64,000 nt of DNA from Rutpela maculata (Eukaryota; Arthropoda; Insecta; Coleoptera; Cerambycidae): contig OW386285.2 in the NCBI GenBank assembly GCA_936432065.2, positions 42,277,920-42,341,919 of the forward strand, written 5' to 3'. Positions 1 through 11,240 of the stretch are shown here, piece by piece. Below the pieces are notes generated by a model. The model did not search any database, was not told the origin of the DNA, and saw only the letters and a program-made list of their open reading frames with translations. The position numbers and the translations under genes are program-made. How positions within the stretch are numbered: position 1 is the first letter of the stretch; the number at the start of each line of letters is the position of its first letter.

Positions 1-21
1 AAAAATTTACCGTTTTTGGTA

Positions 22-895
22 TACAGGGTGTTTCAGCTAAAAGTCCCCGGGTCATTTCTCGTAAAATAATAAAGATACTTAAAATTTGTAAATCGCGGAT
101 AATTGACACCAAAAAAGGTCTTAAATAACTGCAGTTAAAATTGTTCCTTCGCAGTGCACAGAGATGGCGCTGCGGTGAGAAATTATTTTTCGATGGCTGG
201 AACCTTGAAACATGAATCACACGATTAATGAATAAATTGTGAATTGTTTTGATTATGTAAAACATTTTGTAAATACCAGCCATTTTGGGGCTACATGAAT
301 TTTTTTCTCCATTTTTTTGTCTCTGTAAATTTTGAAAACTTCTATAACTTTTCTGTTTATCATTTTAGAACACCAATTATTTAGAACTTGTATCTTATTA
401 TATTCCATACTTCTTATATTGTTACATATTTTGAAAGTTTTTATAATTTTCAGAATTTTTCAAATGCAACTAATTTTTAAAATTTAAAATTAGTAAAAAT
501 TTTCAAAATATGTAATAATATAAGAAGTATGGAATATAATAAGATAAAAGTTCTAAATAATTGGTGTTCTAAAATTATAAACTAAAGTTACAGAAGTTTT
601 CAAAATTTACAGACAAAAAAATGGAGAAAAAAATTGATGTAGCTCCAAAACGGCTGGTATTTACAAAATTATTCACAATTTATTTATTAATCGTATGAAT
701 CGTGTTTCAAGGTTCCAGCCATCGAAAAATAATTTCTCACCTCAGCGCCATCTCTGTGCACTGCGAAGGAACAATTCTAACTGCAGTCATTTAAGACTTT
801 TTTTTTGTGTCAATTATCCGCGATTTACAAATTTTAAGTATCTTTATTATTTTACGAGATAATGACCCGGGGACTTTTAGCTGAAACACCCTGTA
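22..895. mobile_element. Tc1/mariner-like foldback MITE, TA target site
   Basis: The segment is almost a complete inverted repeat: the left half, from TACAGGGTGTTTCAGC, is mirrored by the right half ending GCTGAAACACCCTGTA, with arms of roughly 400 bp. TA dinucleotides flank both ends (20-21 and 896-897), the target duplication of Tc1/mariner elements. No ORF is visible, so it is a non-autonomous foldback copy. The arms differ at scattered positions, so it is not very recent. The family name is unknown. Confidence 0.88.
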
Positions 896-897
896 TA

Positions 898-1783
898 TTG
901 CCAATGCCAAATTTAAGGCTTATATATCTTGAAAGCTCTGGAAACTAAGGCTTGTCTAATGATTCCTTTGACACCCGGTATATATAGTGGTATTCGTTGG
1001 AAAAACAGCAAGTATCTAAAACAGTTTTGAAGGTTGTACACGGTTTGGTTTTCAAATATTTATAATAAATCGAAAATAAACGCATATATCCCTCTCACTC
1101 TGCAAAATCCTATTCTTAGTTAATATATTTGATTATACCTTTCTTTGAATTACTCCGGATATAGTAAAACACAAAATATATTAGCTGTTTCTTGTATACC
1201 ATTTTTATCAACACCTAATATCTTTTAGGTTTATTTTAGTTTGAAGCCACTAAAATTCAAAATTTCTGACATGAAACATAATGAATGAGAGATTGTACTT
1301 ATTGCTTTGTAATGAAAACAATTTTTATAGACCAGACAGCGTCCTAAACCTTAAAATATATTAAAAATGACAAATAATTTAATAAATAAATTAGTTTCGA
1401 ATTCCATAATTTCCCTTTCAGGTGTTTGCAAGTTTTGAATGGTCTCGGTCACCTTCGACTCGACCATTCAAAAATCGCTTCGCACCTAAAAACTTCTCGT
1501 AGAGTGGTCTGTGCAATAAAAAGTGTAAAATAGAATAGTTAAAATGCAAATTCTTAATGCAAATTTTACCATACGCAGAATAAAAAAAGTATAAAAAAAA
1601 ATAAACGTGAACACTCCATCAATTCCTGTATTTATCTAGAAATTCATGTACAGAATAATAAAATTTTAGCAGTCAAAGATTGCAACATGTTATGATTCAA
1701 ATGGTTTACTGATATTTGTTTTTATTAATCGTCGCTATGATGTTAGCGTTGCTATTGTTTTTATAACATGTAATTCCTATATA
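898..1783. other. AT-rich interval without recognisable gene
   Basis: I see no convincing coding sequence or element ends here, apart from the small hairpin at 1420-1487 listed separately. Confidence 0.5.
1420..1487. repeat. Short hairpin-forming repeat
   Basis: A 12-bp perfect inverted repeat (TTTTGAATGGTC at 1433-1444, mirrored at 1462-1473) surrounds a 17-base loop. The outer edges AGGTG and CACCT are also complementary. It could be a very short MITE; no target duplication was identified. Confidence 0.5.
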
Positions 1784-2093
1784 TACAGGGTGAACCAAAT
1801 TAGATGTGATTTGGGGTTTTCTCTAAAGCCATGGCCGATAGACAAAAACCAATAGAGATGTCCTGAGATCGATTTTCGAGAAACAAACAATGGTGCAAAC
1901 CGCGACCGTCTATCTTTTTCAGCTACCGAGCTACAGAACGTTTTTTGAAAAATTGGCATTTTTGATTGACCTATATATCTCAGTTACCAAGTTTTCGAGA
2001 TATAGACATACTTGTGTTTTTTTTTTAAATGGAAGACCTAAATTATCTCATTATTCGATAACAACTTAAATTACCTGTCCAACGATATATCAT

Positions 2094-3640
2094 ATCGTCG
2101 TCTATCTCACGAAGTGTCCTATCTCAAAAAAATCGAAATTTGAGATAGGTCTGCCAACATACTTCATTTGACATGTTCTTGCATCTCACAAACTCTCGCC
2201 AGTCAAGCGCGTACACTATGCGAGAATGGGTATATGCAAAGGTACGTATTCATACAGAGAACGAAGGCGAAAGAACGGTTACAAACGAATTCGTTCGGGT
2301 AATGTGTACGTACTAACAAATGCCACCGATCGCGTTCGTTCGTCTTCGCCAGGGTTCCCTCATCAAAGAAAATTCGGGAAGAATTCGTTTGGTCTATTTT
2401 ATAGTGTGTACGGCCTTTAAGCAGTATTCGTTTATTCGGTGTTCTGAACGGATTGATTTTGTTTTAATTTATTTTAATAATAATCTTAAATCAATAACGG
2501 TGGAGTGGAGTAATTCTACTTCCCTACAACTCATCGCATTATATCGAGAACATGAATGCCTAAGGAATCCTGTTCACAACGACTTCTACTTTTGAACAAG
2601 GAAGTCATCCACCAACGTTTTTTCTTTCTCTGCCTAGATGCTTCACTATCACTAATAACAATATAAGCTGCACTTGCAATAATTATTAAGTCTTCGTCCA
2701 ACGCCATTTTTTAACAAGAATGCGTATATACTCGCGAAAATAAACGAATGACTGAGAAACCATTCGTTCTCTGTATGAATACGTACCTTAAACGTTGGTG
2801 TATCTCAATTTAGTTACAATTAATTTCTCACGAACTGACGAACTGACGTATGTCATATCGTGAGTTTCATTTTATCCATTCTAGCTCTCGAACATTATAG
2901 TAGTCAAAGATACGCCAACGCAAATATTTTTTAAATCGAGTCATATTCATAGTGAATACAGTTCTATAACACTGAAACTAAAGTTAGATAACTTAAAAGG
3001 CACTGTCAATTTTAAATTCTGAACCCAAGGTTTCCAAGGACAAGTATAACGATTTCATGGCGCTTTATAACGGTGCCACACCTGTAATTAGAATCTTAAC
3101 ACGTGCACAATTTTATAAAAATCTGCCACGTCACGATGGGTAGATGAAAACACAAAATTATTTTGTTGTAGAGTTTTTAATAATTTTGTATCATATTTTA
3201 TTTATTTTTTTAAACACAATGATAGACGATAGATATTAAAATGCTATTATTTCGTTCAAAACCCACAATTTTTGTTTTTTCACGAATGAAATGTACATTG
3301 TGTTGTATATTTACGAATGTATCTTTATTTTCAACAATAAAATGCTAATCACATAAGTTGACGTAACTCATTGTATTTAGAAAGTTTCATTTTTTATCTC
3401 TCACGTAACGTCGTATTTCGCTTCCAAATTTTTTCTGAAAATTTAGAAATACGCACTCTTAATATAGACCTCATGCCGGTAACTACATATTCCAGTACAC
3501 AACATAAGCAAAAAAAAAAAACAACGAAAAGGCAAGTTTTATATGTTTATTATTCATCTTAAAAGCCACCAAAACTTAAAACAGCTCTAGCGCTGAATCA
3601 CGAAAACTGAGATAGGACACTTCGTGAGATAGACGACGAT
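2094..3640. mobile_element. Nested TIR element, 1.55 kb
   Basis: A 33-bp perfect inverted repeat bounds this stretch: ATCGTCGTCTATCTCACGAA starts the left copy (2094-2126) and its complement closes the right copy (3608-3640). The left arm of the surrounding element stops at about 2093 and resumes at about 3641, as shown by comparing it with the mirrored right arm near 6240-6300, so this is an insertion. The target duplication is too short to define (AT or TA). No transposase is visible. It contains the smaller element at 2239-2789. Confidence 0.72.
2239..2789. mobile_element. Innermost nested MITE, 0.55 kb
   Basis: A 27-bp perfect terminal inverted repeat begins AAGGTACGTATTCATACAGA (2239-2265) and is mirrored at 2763-2789. 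It lies wholly within the TIR element at 2094-3640, giving three insertion levels. Short open frames run across it but resemble nothing and overlap the inverted ends. The superfamily is unassigned; no clear TSD was found. Confidence 0.68.
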
Positions 3641-3969
3641 ACGCCATATTCTAGAAAAAGTGGTTAATTTTCGAAAAATTTAATATATTTGCGAGGAGGC
3701 CATGGAAATCTATTAACAACAACACTTCTTATAATATAAAATAATTTTGCAAAAAATAGGAAAAACTAAACTACAATAAATGTTCGAATTGTCCTCCATT
3801 GACATCTTTGCATATTTATCCCATTTCTGACATTTATTGAGAAGGCCATGGTAAAAAAAAAGAAAATCGAAATACCTAATCGTAAATGTCAAAAACAAAT
3901 TTATGATTTAATTGTGAGTGAGCATTGTTAAGAATTGTTCAATTTAGTAATGGTGAAAAATATGATATG

Positions 3970-4750
3970 ATTAAATGTTTTATAGAATGCGGGGAGATTC
4001 AAATTTAGCTTCCGAGCTATATCTTAATAGCTAAGTTATTGACAGCAAAACTTTGTGTCAAAAGTACCGCCTAAGCAATATTTTTAGATATCCAAAAAAA
4101 GAGACAGCCAGACATAAAAATATTCAAAAGGCTACAACAAAATTTAAAAGAGTTTGGACCATTTGTAAAACCTCGAGCAAAAATATGTAATAAAGCAGGT
4201 AGAGAAGCTACAGAAAATATTGTCTTAGAAACTGTAAGAGAAAATCCTAATATATCGTCTCGCGAAATCAGGAAAATTTAGGAATCCCAAAAACAACTGC
4301 GTTGCGTTGCTTAAAAAAATAAATAAATTCAAACCTTACAAAATTAGGATCAATCGCCATCTATACCCAAACGACTTTCAATGGTGTCTCGACTTTTGCT
4401 AGTGGATGTTGCGGCAGTGCAATGAAGTGTCAGGATTTGAAGGAACAATTACATGGACAGACGAGGCCCATATAAGCAGTGACGGAATTTTGAATCGGCA
4501 TAATAACCACCATTGGGCTCATGAAAATCCGCACGTAACCGCTACAGTTAATCGTCAAAGACGATTTGGATTTGGTGTGGTTTCATTGGATACCAAATAT
4601 TAGGTCCTCATTTTCTTCACGGTAATTTGAATACCGAAATTTTTATTAACATTCTACGACAAGAAATAGGGCCTTTTGTAGACAATATGCCTGTAAGGAA
4701 ATTTCAAAGATTCATTTACCAACACGATGGCGCTCCAGGTCATACGTCAT
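3970..4750 (+). pseudogene. Tc1/mariner transposase, frameshifted and truncated
   Basis: Family role: a DDE/D transposase that cuts and pastes its own element. An N-terminal helix-turn-helix region can be read across frameshifts at about 4080-4330. The best stretch, 4406-4603, carries TWTDEAHI with the first catalytic Asp and NRHNNHHWAHENPH, a typical motif of insect Tc1/mariner relatives. The next open piece (4627-4745) carries FIYQHDGAPGHTS with the second catalytic Asp. The third acidic residue and the C-terminus are missing: from about 4750 the sequence changes into unrelated repeat-rich DNA. An in-frame stop follows WCLDFC near 4399, and a frameshift separates the two main pieces. It cannot encode an active enzyme. 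Confidence 0.82.
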
Positions 4751-4934
4751 ATGAAAAAGCGACAAGCGTGTACGATGAGGGAGATCCAATCTTGCTTAAA
4801 GTCACCAGCAATCGAGCTACTGGGCGAAGCCAAAAACTGCTGCAAAAATGGAAAAGACAGCAGCAAAGGCGGTGGTCCACGGCACGGCGTGGCCAGTGTT
4901 GACAACAGGAGGTCACGGATTTGTTGGCAATCCA

Positions 4935-5108
4935 CGCGGGAGTATGGTGGCGGCAGTCATTGGGTGGAAGTCAAGTCACATACAGGAGTATGGTGGCAAT
5001 CAGGTCATATACTGGAATATGGTGGATGGCAGTCACCGGATGGAGATCAGGCCACATACAGGAGTATGGTGACGGTTAGGTCTCATACTGGAGTATGGTG
5101 GCGGATAG
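4935..5108 (+). repeat. Minisatellite built on GGAGTATGGTGG
   Basis: About five irregular copies of a GGAGTATGGTGGCGG-type unit alternate with GGTCATATAC-like linkers, 25-50 bp apart. The segment is clearly richer in G than its surroundings. It lies just after the point where the transposase reading is lost, so it belongs to inserted foreign DNA or an unrelated internal segment. Open frames across it follow from the repetition and are probably not genes. Confidence 0.7.
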
Positions 5109-5248
5109 GGTAAGTCAGGGGTACGCTGTCCCAGCTATACCAGGGTTAAGAGAACAAATAGCGTAGGTAGCGGTGGTAAGTGGATATAGGTTGTTCGGGT
5201 GACCGTAGAGTCACTGAACAAGAGTAGAAAAGGATGAAAGGAAAGTCA

Positions 5249-5352
5249 CAGGATGATGGTAATATCATTGGACAAGGAGGTTAGAAGAGAAGATGCTACT
5301 CAGGATGATGGACATGTCACCGGACAAGGAGGGAGGTTAGAAGAGGAGATGC
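5249..5352 (+). repeat. Two-copy ~52-bp tandem repeat
   Basis: Two copies of AGGATGATGG...GGACAAGGAGG...TTAGAAGAG start at about 5250 and 5302. The second copy has an extra GAGG. Similar G-rich wording continues to about 5460. The function is unknown; it may be part of a retrotransposon end, but no LTR borders could be shown. Confidence 0.6.
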
Positions 5353-5637
5353 TAGTGAAGGGTTCTCTTACCGGGTAGTAGTGGTACAGGACATAGAGAC
5401 GTACTTCCTGGGGTCACTAGTGGTACAGGGCTAGCAGGGTACTAGGTGACCATTAGGCTAAGTTATCGCTAGGTTAGTTCAAAGTTATAGTTTAAGATTA
5501 GTTATCTTATTGTTATTTTTTTTAATTATAATTACTAATAAACTTGGCCAAGTTCATTAATCAATTTACAGGTTAGGTCAGACTGTGAGAGACTTTGGAC
5601 TAGAAAGTTGCAGAACTTTAAGTCACGTGTCGTCTGA

Positions 5638-5682
5638 TTATTATTATTATTTATTATTATTATTATTATTATTATTTTTTAT
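5638..5682 (+). repeat. (ATT)n microsatellite
   Basis: A nearly pure run of ATT trinucleotides interrupted by a few T insertions. Confidence 0.85.
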
Positions 5683-6613
5683 TATATGGATTTGGATTGT
5701 TGTGTTAATGTGTTGCTGATACAGCTCGAAGATCTAACACAAACAATTCGAGTTTCAGTTCCCTTGGACTTGAAGAGTGAGGTCACTCTTTGGTCAGGAA
5801 AGACCGAATGTTAGCATCACCTTTTGGAGATGGTCTCTAGCGGAGTATGCAGATACCGGGACGGCCTAATTGCTGCATCGGCAGGTTCAGGGAAGCTGAG
5901 GGAAGAGCTGGCATTCATGATTCAACCTTTGAATTATACTGAAGTATTCGTTACATAATAATTGTACTCGGTGGCCAAATAAATTGTATTAACTTTGAGT
6001 TTAACTTTATTTTTTTAATTAATAATTTCATTTTATTTTAATTAATTTAACAATAGAGAACAATAATAATAACTAAGAACCAACAACAGAAAAATTGGAA
6101 AACAAGACATTAGTTGCGTTTTGTTGTATTGTAGTTAATCTTTTCCTATTTTTGGTAAAATTATTTTATATTATAAGAAGTGTTGTTGTTGTTAATAGTT
6201 TTCCATGGTCTCCTGACATTAAATTTTTCGAAAATTAACCACTTTTTCTAGAGATAAATATGACATACAATATACTGGGCAGCTAATTTAAGGTGTGATC
6301 GAATAATGACATAATTTAAAAAACACAAGTTATGTCTATATCTCGAAAACTAAGGCATGCAAAGGATTCTACTCAAAAAAGTGCCTTAAAAATTTGTTAC
6401 TCGATTTTCGATTCGACACTTGGTAATTGAGATATAGAGGTCATCCAGAAATGCCAATTTTCCAAAAACGATCTGTGGCTCGATAGTCGAAAAAGATAGA
6501 CGATCGCGGTTTGCCTCTCGAAGATCGAGCTCAGAATACCTATACTGGTTTTTACCTATCTGCCATAGTTTTAGAGAAAACTTCAAATCCCATCTAATTT
6601 GGATCACCCTGTG

Positions 6614-7467
6614 CATACAGAAGAACTAAAATTATATAATATTCTGGAAAATCACTAAATACCAGTAATGTATTCTGAATCCAGTAAATATATAACTACA
6701 TTTACTGGATAACATTAAAAAGGAAATATATGCCGCATTAAAAATTGACTGTTATAGCACGAAGTTATAAATTTTTTTATATATTTTCATGGAAACAATA
6801 TTTTTCTGATGATCATCTATCGGTAATTTATCGACTTATGTCATGCACCATTATAGTTACCTTGACCTAGCGTAGTTCTGAGGCATCGTTAAATATGTGT
6901 TTCTAAGCAATATGCGACATCCAATTGTAGTGAAATATCGTGTGCCAACTGGCGTGCCAAATAATTACATAGCTGCAAATTGTTATTATTATTTATTTTG
7001 TTATCGCTTTAAACAGTAACTTAGTTGTTATACGTTCTCTTACCTTAAAGAGCGACAAAACATGAAAGTTTAATTAATTATTATAATATAGTTTCCATTT
7101 AAATTTGTCCTGTAACGAAGCCACTCGAATTGATTTCTGAAGGAAAGCAATTATACTAATTGTTTTTTTTTATAAGAAAAGTGAAGAAAGCAATGAATCG
7201 CAAAAATTATCGCTCGTAGATAAGTAGTTTATTTATAAGGAAAGCGAATAATTAACTAATCTATTTATATTTTCAAATTCTCTATTAATAGAGCAGAATA
7301 TTTTGTGGCCTGAAAATATTCTTAACAGATTATACGCTTTATAATTTCTTCTTATTTAAGAATTCTGTTTAATCTGCATACTGGACATATCACCAAGTTT
7401 TTCGATTGCGATATTAGTACAGTATCTAGAGGTAAAAAACATGTAAAATTTCGGAATAATTCCATAC
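6614..7467. other. AT-rich interval without gene
   Basis: No coding signal was recognised. A short hairpin, CCAGTAAATATA... with ATTTACTGG, lies near 6681-6708. Confidence 0.45.
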
Positions 7468-7850
7468 GCAATGATAATTTTTCTTTATGGGTTATTATTG
7501 TAGTAGAAGATATCGTCTTCCATTTCTATATGGTCCGGATATTTGCTTTTACCCTCAAGGAGTAAGAACAACCCCTAAATTTAAATATTCAATATTTGAA
7601 AAAGTATTACTAATTTATTTTTTAAACGTGGGATTGTTATGTTTTTGGGATCACTGATTACGAATCTGAAGTCAAAATTGAAAAATCCAAAATGGCGGCC
7701 CTAATATGGCGGATGATTTTTTTTCCCAAACAAGTATTTTGAGCGGACAAAAAAATTGAGCATCTAGGTGATGCTATATATTAACGAAAAACAACATTTT
7801 CAAAAAAAAAATTATTAAACAATTGCAATAACAAAATGGCGACATTTCAT
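7468..7850 (-). repeat. Dispersed repeat, inverted copy of 40010-40330
   Basis: Phrases here such as TATATGGTCCGGATA, ACCCTCAAGGAGTAAGA and ATTACGAATCTGAAGTC recur in reverse complement and in the reverse order at about 40010-40330. No ORF is present. It is a non-coding dispersed family of unknown class; related phrases (AAAATGGCGG and similar) also occur near 26.4-27.4, 33.8 and 49.4 kb. Confidence 0.65.
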
Positions 7851-8080
7851 ATATAATTATATATCTCTCCCTAGTTAAACTTAAGCTGCGACGGATTGCA
7901 CCGTGTCATGCAATGGTTGATTATTTTATGGCCTGGTTAAAAATCCAAAAAGTTGACATAAATAGGACGAAAAAAAAAAAGAAACAGAATTTTTTTCAAT
8001 TGATTTCCAGATACATTTATAGTTAAACAGCTCAACATGAGTAACTTAAAGGGATTTTTTTATCGTCCTGGAGAATAAAT

Positions 8081-9335
8081 AGGAGTCCCTCTAGAGACGT
8101 TACAGTGAATAGACGCCTATTAGATAACGTTCCTTTTAAATCGGAAGAAAAACCGGTAATAAGCTGGCCCAAATAGGTCAAAAGTACATTCGTTGTGAAG
8201 TAAAAAATTGTGCATGCGGTGGTAGTGTCCGAATAGCAACAATTAAGTGATAAATGCTAATATTTAATTAATACGAGTGATTAAATCTTTCAGTGCAGCG
8301 TAAAAAAGTGAAAACAGACGACAAATATCGAGTAGGTACCCGACCCGAAGGAAGGAAAGGCCATAAATCAATCAAGATAAGTCCACTTTACCCTAAAAAT
8401 ATTTATGTCTTAAGTACCTACTCATAGACAACTTAAAGAATTTCATAAACAGACCTGAAATGCAATAAATTAGAAATAAGTTAATAAACAATTCTCTTCC
8501 AGCAAATACTACCAGGGGCGTACCATTAGAGTAACAGTACACCGCGCCAAATTAAATCAATTTAAAAATAATAAAAACTTCAATAAAATTGTTGCCCATT
8601 ATCAGCTTGATTTCAGTGCCATTAAAATTTAAAAAATCTCATGCATGCTATAAGAACATACTGACTGTCTACACTTCATATCTGGTACGGCTCTGGTAAG
8701 GTAAAGGAATTTTATTAAAAACGTTTAGGTCCGTAAGAATACACAAAAAGTAAGCAAGAAATAATAACTCTGCAGAGAACACAAAAATAATGTATCCACT
8801 ACAATACGTAACAACGAAGACACATCAGCTACTGGTACAAAAATCGAGCACTAAGCCATCAGTTAGAAGGAGAAAACATAACAACCCCGGCACACGCCAA
8901 CACTATGAAAAGACCAGTAGAGGAGTTGCATAGGTAACCAGACGAGAGAGCTCCATTGAAATAAGGACGGAAAATATAAACGAAAACATAGCCACGGCAA
9001 TCATACAAAATGATCAAGATCATTGATCATTGATCAATCAGACAAGACAGCATGAAGGGTATTCATGCAACTGACTCAAGAAACCAGAAGAAACGAAAAA
9101 AGAAAAAATGTCGTGAGGGAGCTTAAACGCTCCCTCACCACACAATGCGGTAACTCATCTCATAAATACCTACACCTCCCATCCCATGTTCCTTTACCAT
9201 GCGCCATGTGGCTCTCGCTGCTGGCAACAAGCATGACCTTAGTCCAACCCAGCGTGGACGTAGCAGGCCCAGCTGTATAACCCTGGGAGTGGCAGCAATG
9301 CCTACCGAACGCTGGTAAATCAATCAATCAATCAA
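8081..9335 (+). mobile_element. LINE-type insertion with 15-bp TSD
   Basis: The 15-mer TCCTGGAGAATAAAT occurs immediately before (8066-8080) and immediately after (9336-9350) this segment, and the inserted DNA ends in four to five AATC repeats. That combination marks a target-primed non-LTR insertion on the plus strand. At 1.26 kb it is short for an autonomous LINE. No reverse-transcriptase motif was found, so it is an internally deleted or non-autonomous copy. Part of its middle (8575-8740) resembles the 3' LINE sequence at 25985-26150. An open frame at 9065-9280 near the 3' end has no recognisable motif. Confidence 0.82.
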
Positions 9336-9350
9336 TCCTGGAGAATAAAT

Positions 9351-10494
9351 GCATAAGTATGTGTAATTATCCCCTCGGTGCAATATACCAAATTATTTAA
9401 TGAAGGCATAATATTATTAATATTATGATATAATCTTCTCCCCTTTCAAAAAATATTAAACTCTGCTTGATAAAATCTGAGGTCAAATTTTTCTCATCCA
9501 CTCTACCGTTAAAGTAAAAATTTAAAAACGACTTTATTACCACAGGGTAACTAGATTGATTGTTTTTTTTAAACAAATGCATAATAAATTTACCACGCCT
9601 GTGAAAGGTTCCCATAAGACGAATATTCGAATCATTGATATTTATAATTATTAATTGATATTGTACATAAATCATAATAAACAAAAAATAAACCGTACAT
9701 AGAAATATCCAGTTGCGCCTCTTTTATTAACAATTCTTTTTTGTCTGCCGATTCGGGTCGACTCGACACATACCAATTGGCGTGCATGCTTCTATTGTGC
9801 GTTAAAAATGCATTGTCAACCAAATTATTGATGAGGAAGCAAAATTAGTACACCCCAACTGTGCTGGCTGGCAATTGCGTGAGGAAAAATTCATCCCGAC
9901 ATTCTTATCTGATCTAAAAATAACATAACACTAGTCCTTAAAAAAGGTGTGGCATTTATGGCATTCGAGGAACGATTCTAGGGCGCCCACACACAGTGGC
10001 GGCGCTTTTGACAACTTAATAAAGGAGCGGTTTCAACTTGTTAGCAATCAATTTGTAGCAATGGTACTTGTTAAAAATGACATCTCTACAGCGCAGCACA
10101 TCCTGGAGGAGACCTGTTTTAACAATATCATTGCGGTGTAAATGTGCGAAGCATATTAAATTGAATTAAAGTAAATTGAGCACCAAATGTATTAAGACTC
10201 CATTTATCCTTAAGGAGTCTCACATTTATATACAATGGACATGTCGTAGAAACAATACAAATTAAAACATTTTATAGAATGCTTAGGTATTTTGCCTAGA
10301 TAGTTTTAGACAATTTCACAAAATGCCGACAAAACAAAAGTGAAACTATACGAATCCCATTATATCTACGTATTTTCAGGCATTTTTCAGTTTACCTAAT
10401 ATGAGAATGTCAAAACATGATTGGCCCAATTTCACGTTTTCCTGGCAACAATAATCTAAAAAGAGTACGGCTATTGCTATATGTGTGTTAGATG
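9351..10494. other. Interval without recognisable gene
   Basis: Several short open frames occur but none shows a known motif or credible composition. No repeat borders were identified. Confidence 0.4.
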
Positions 10495-11240
10495 TATTAG
10501 TACGTCGGATGGCAGGCTCTAGCGTTCACTAACACAATACCGAGGTATAACCAAACAAAACCTATTTCATTTTATTCAGCAGGTTTTTTTACATAGGAAA
10601 TCACTTTTGACGACACTCTCCATTGGTCGAGACTGAAGTTACAAGAAAAAAACAAAAAAAAAATGAAAATAACAAAATTCAAATTCAACCACGAATAACT
10701 TTCAAACGAAAAAAGATGGAATTATATATTTCTTTTAGTTTTATAGTATAAACGATTCTCTTTAATTTGATGTATAATTTATTACAAAAATAATAACTTT
10801 AACACTAGAAAATTGACGTTAATTTAGATGTTACACAAATTGTCAATTTTTTTGAAATCTCTAACTCGTTGTAACTCGCTTATGTATTGAGTTATTCGAA
10901 TGTTTTTTTCACCAAAAACTGCCAAATTTCATAGTCTCAATTAATGCTAGGTCGAGCTCTGTAAATAAAAGAGGTACAGCCTTTTAAACACAACGAAGCG
11001 CACTTCGGCGACGGAGTCGCAAGGTTTCCCCTCTCGTTCCCGGTACATCCCGCGTTCGCCATAAACCGCGCAAGGCTATAATCAGCGGCCGTAATAATCA
11101 GCGGCCGTAACAAAAGCTTTACAATAATCTTCCTTTATTGTAAAATTATAAAATTAATAAATCAAATTGAATAATATGATATTAATGGTAATAATCCGCT
11201 ATATACGGAGTCGTACAACGCGGGTGGTGCATTAATAAAT

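Larger units (their letters stand above)
1784..6613 (+). mobile_element. Composite Tc1/mariner-type element with ~300-bp TIRs
   Basis: The left end TACAGGGTGAACCAAATTAG (1784) is mirrored by the right end, which reads CTAATTTGGATCACCCTGTG up to about 6611. Similarity between the arms continues inward about 300 bp and resumes beyond a nested insertion: 3641-3770 mirrors 6120-6255. A TA lies at 1782-1783; the right terminus is mutated, so its TA is less clear. Inside are a broken Tc1/mariner transposase on the plus strand (about 3970-4750), GC-richer minisatellite DNA (4.9-5.4 kb), and a nested element at 2094-3640. At about 4.8 kb it is long for the superfamily because of inserted material. 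Confidence 0.8.
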
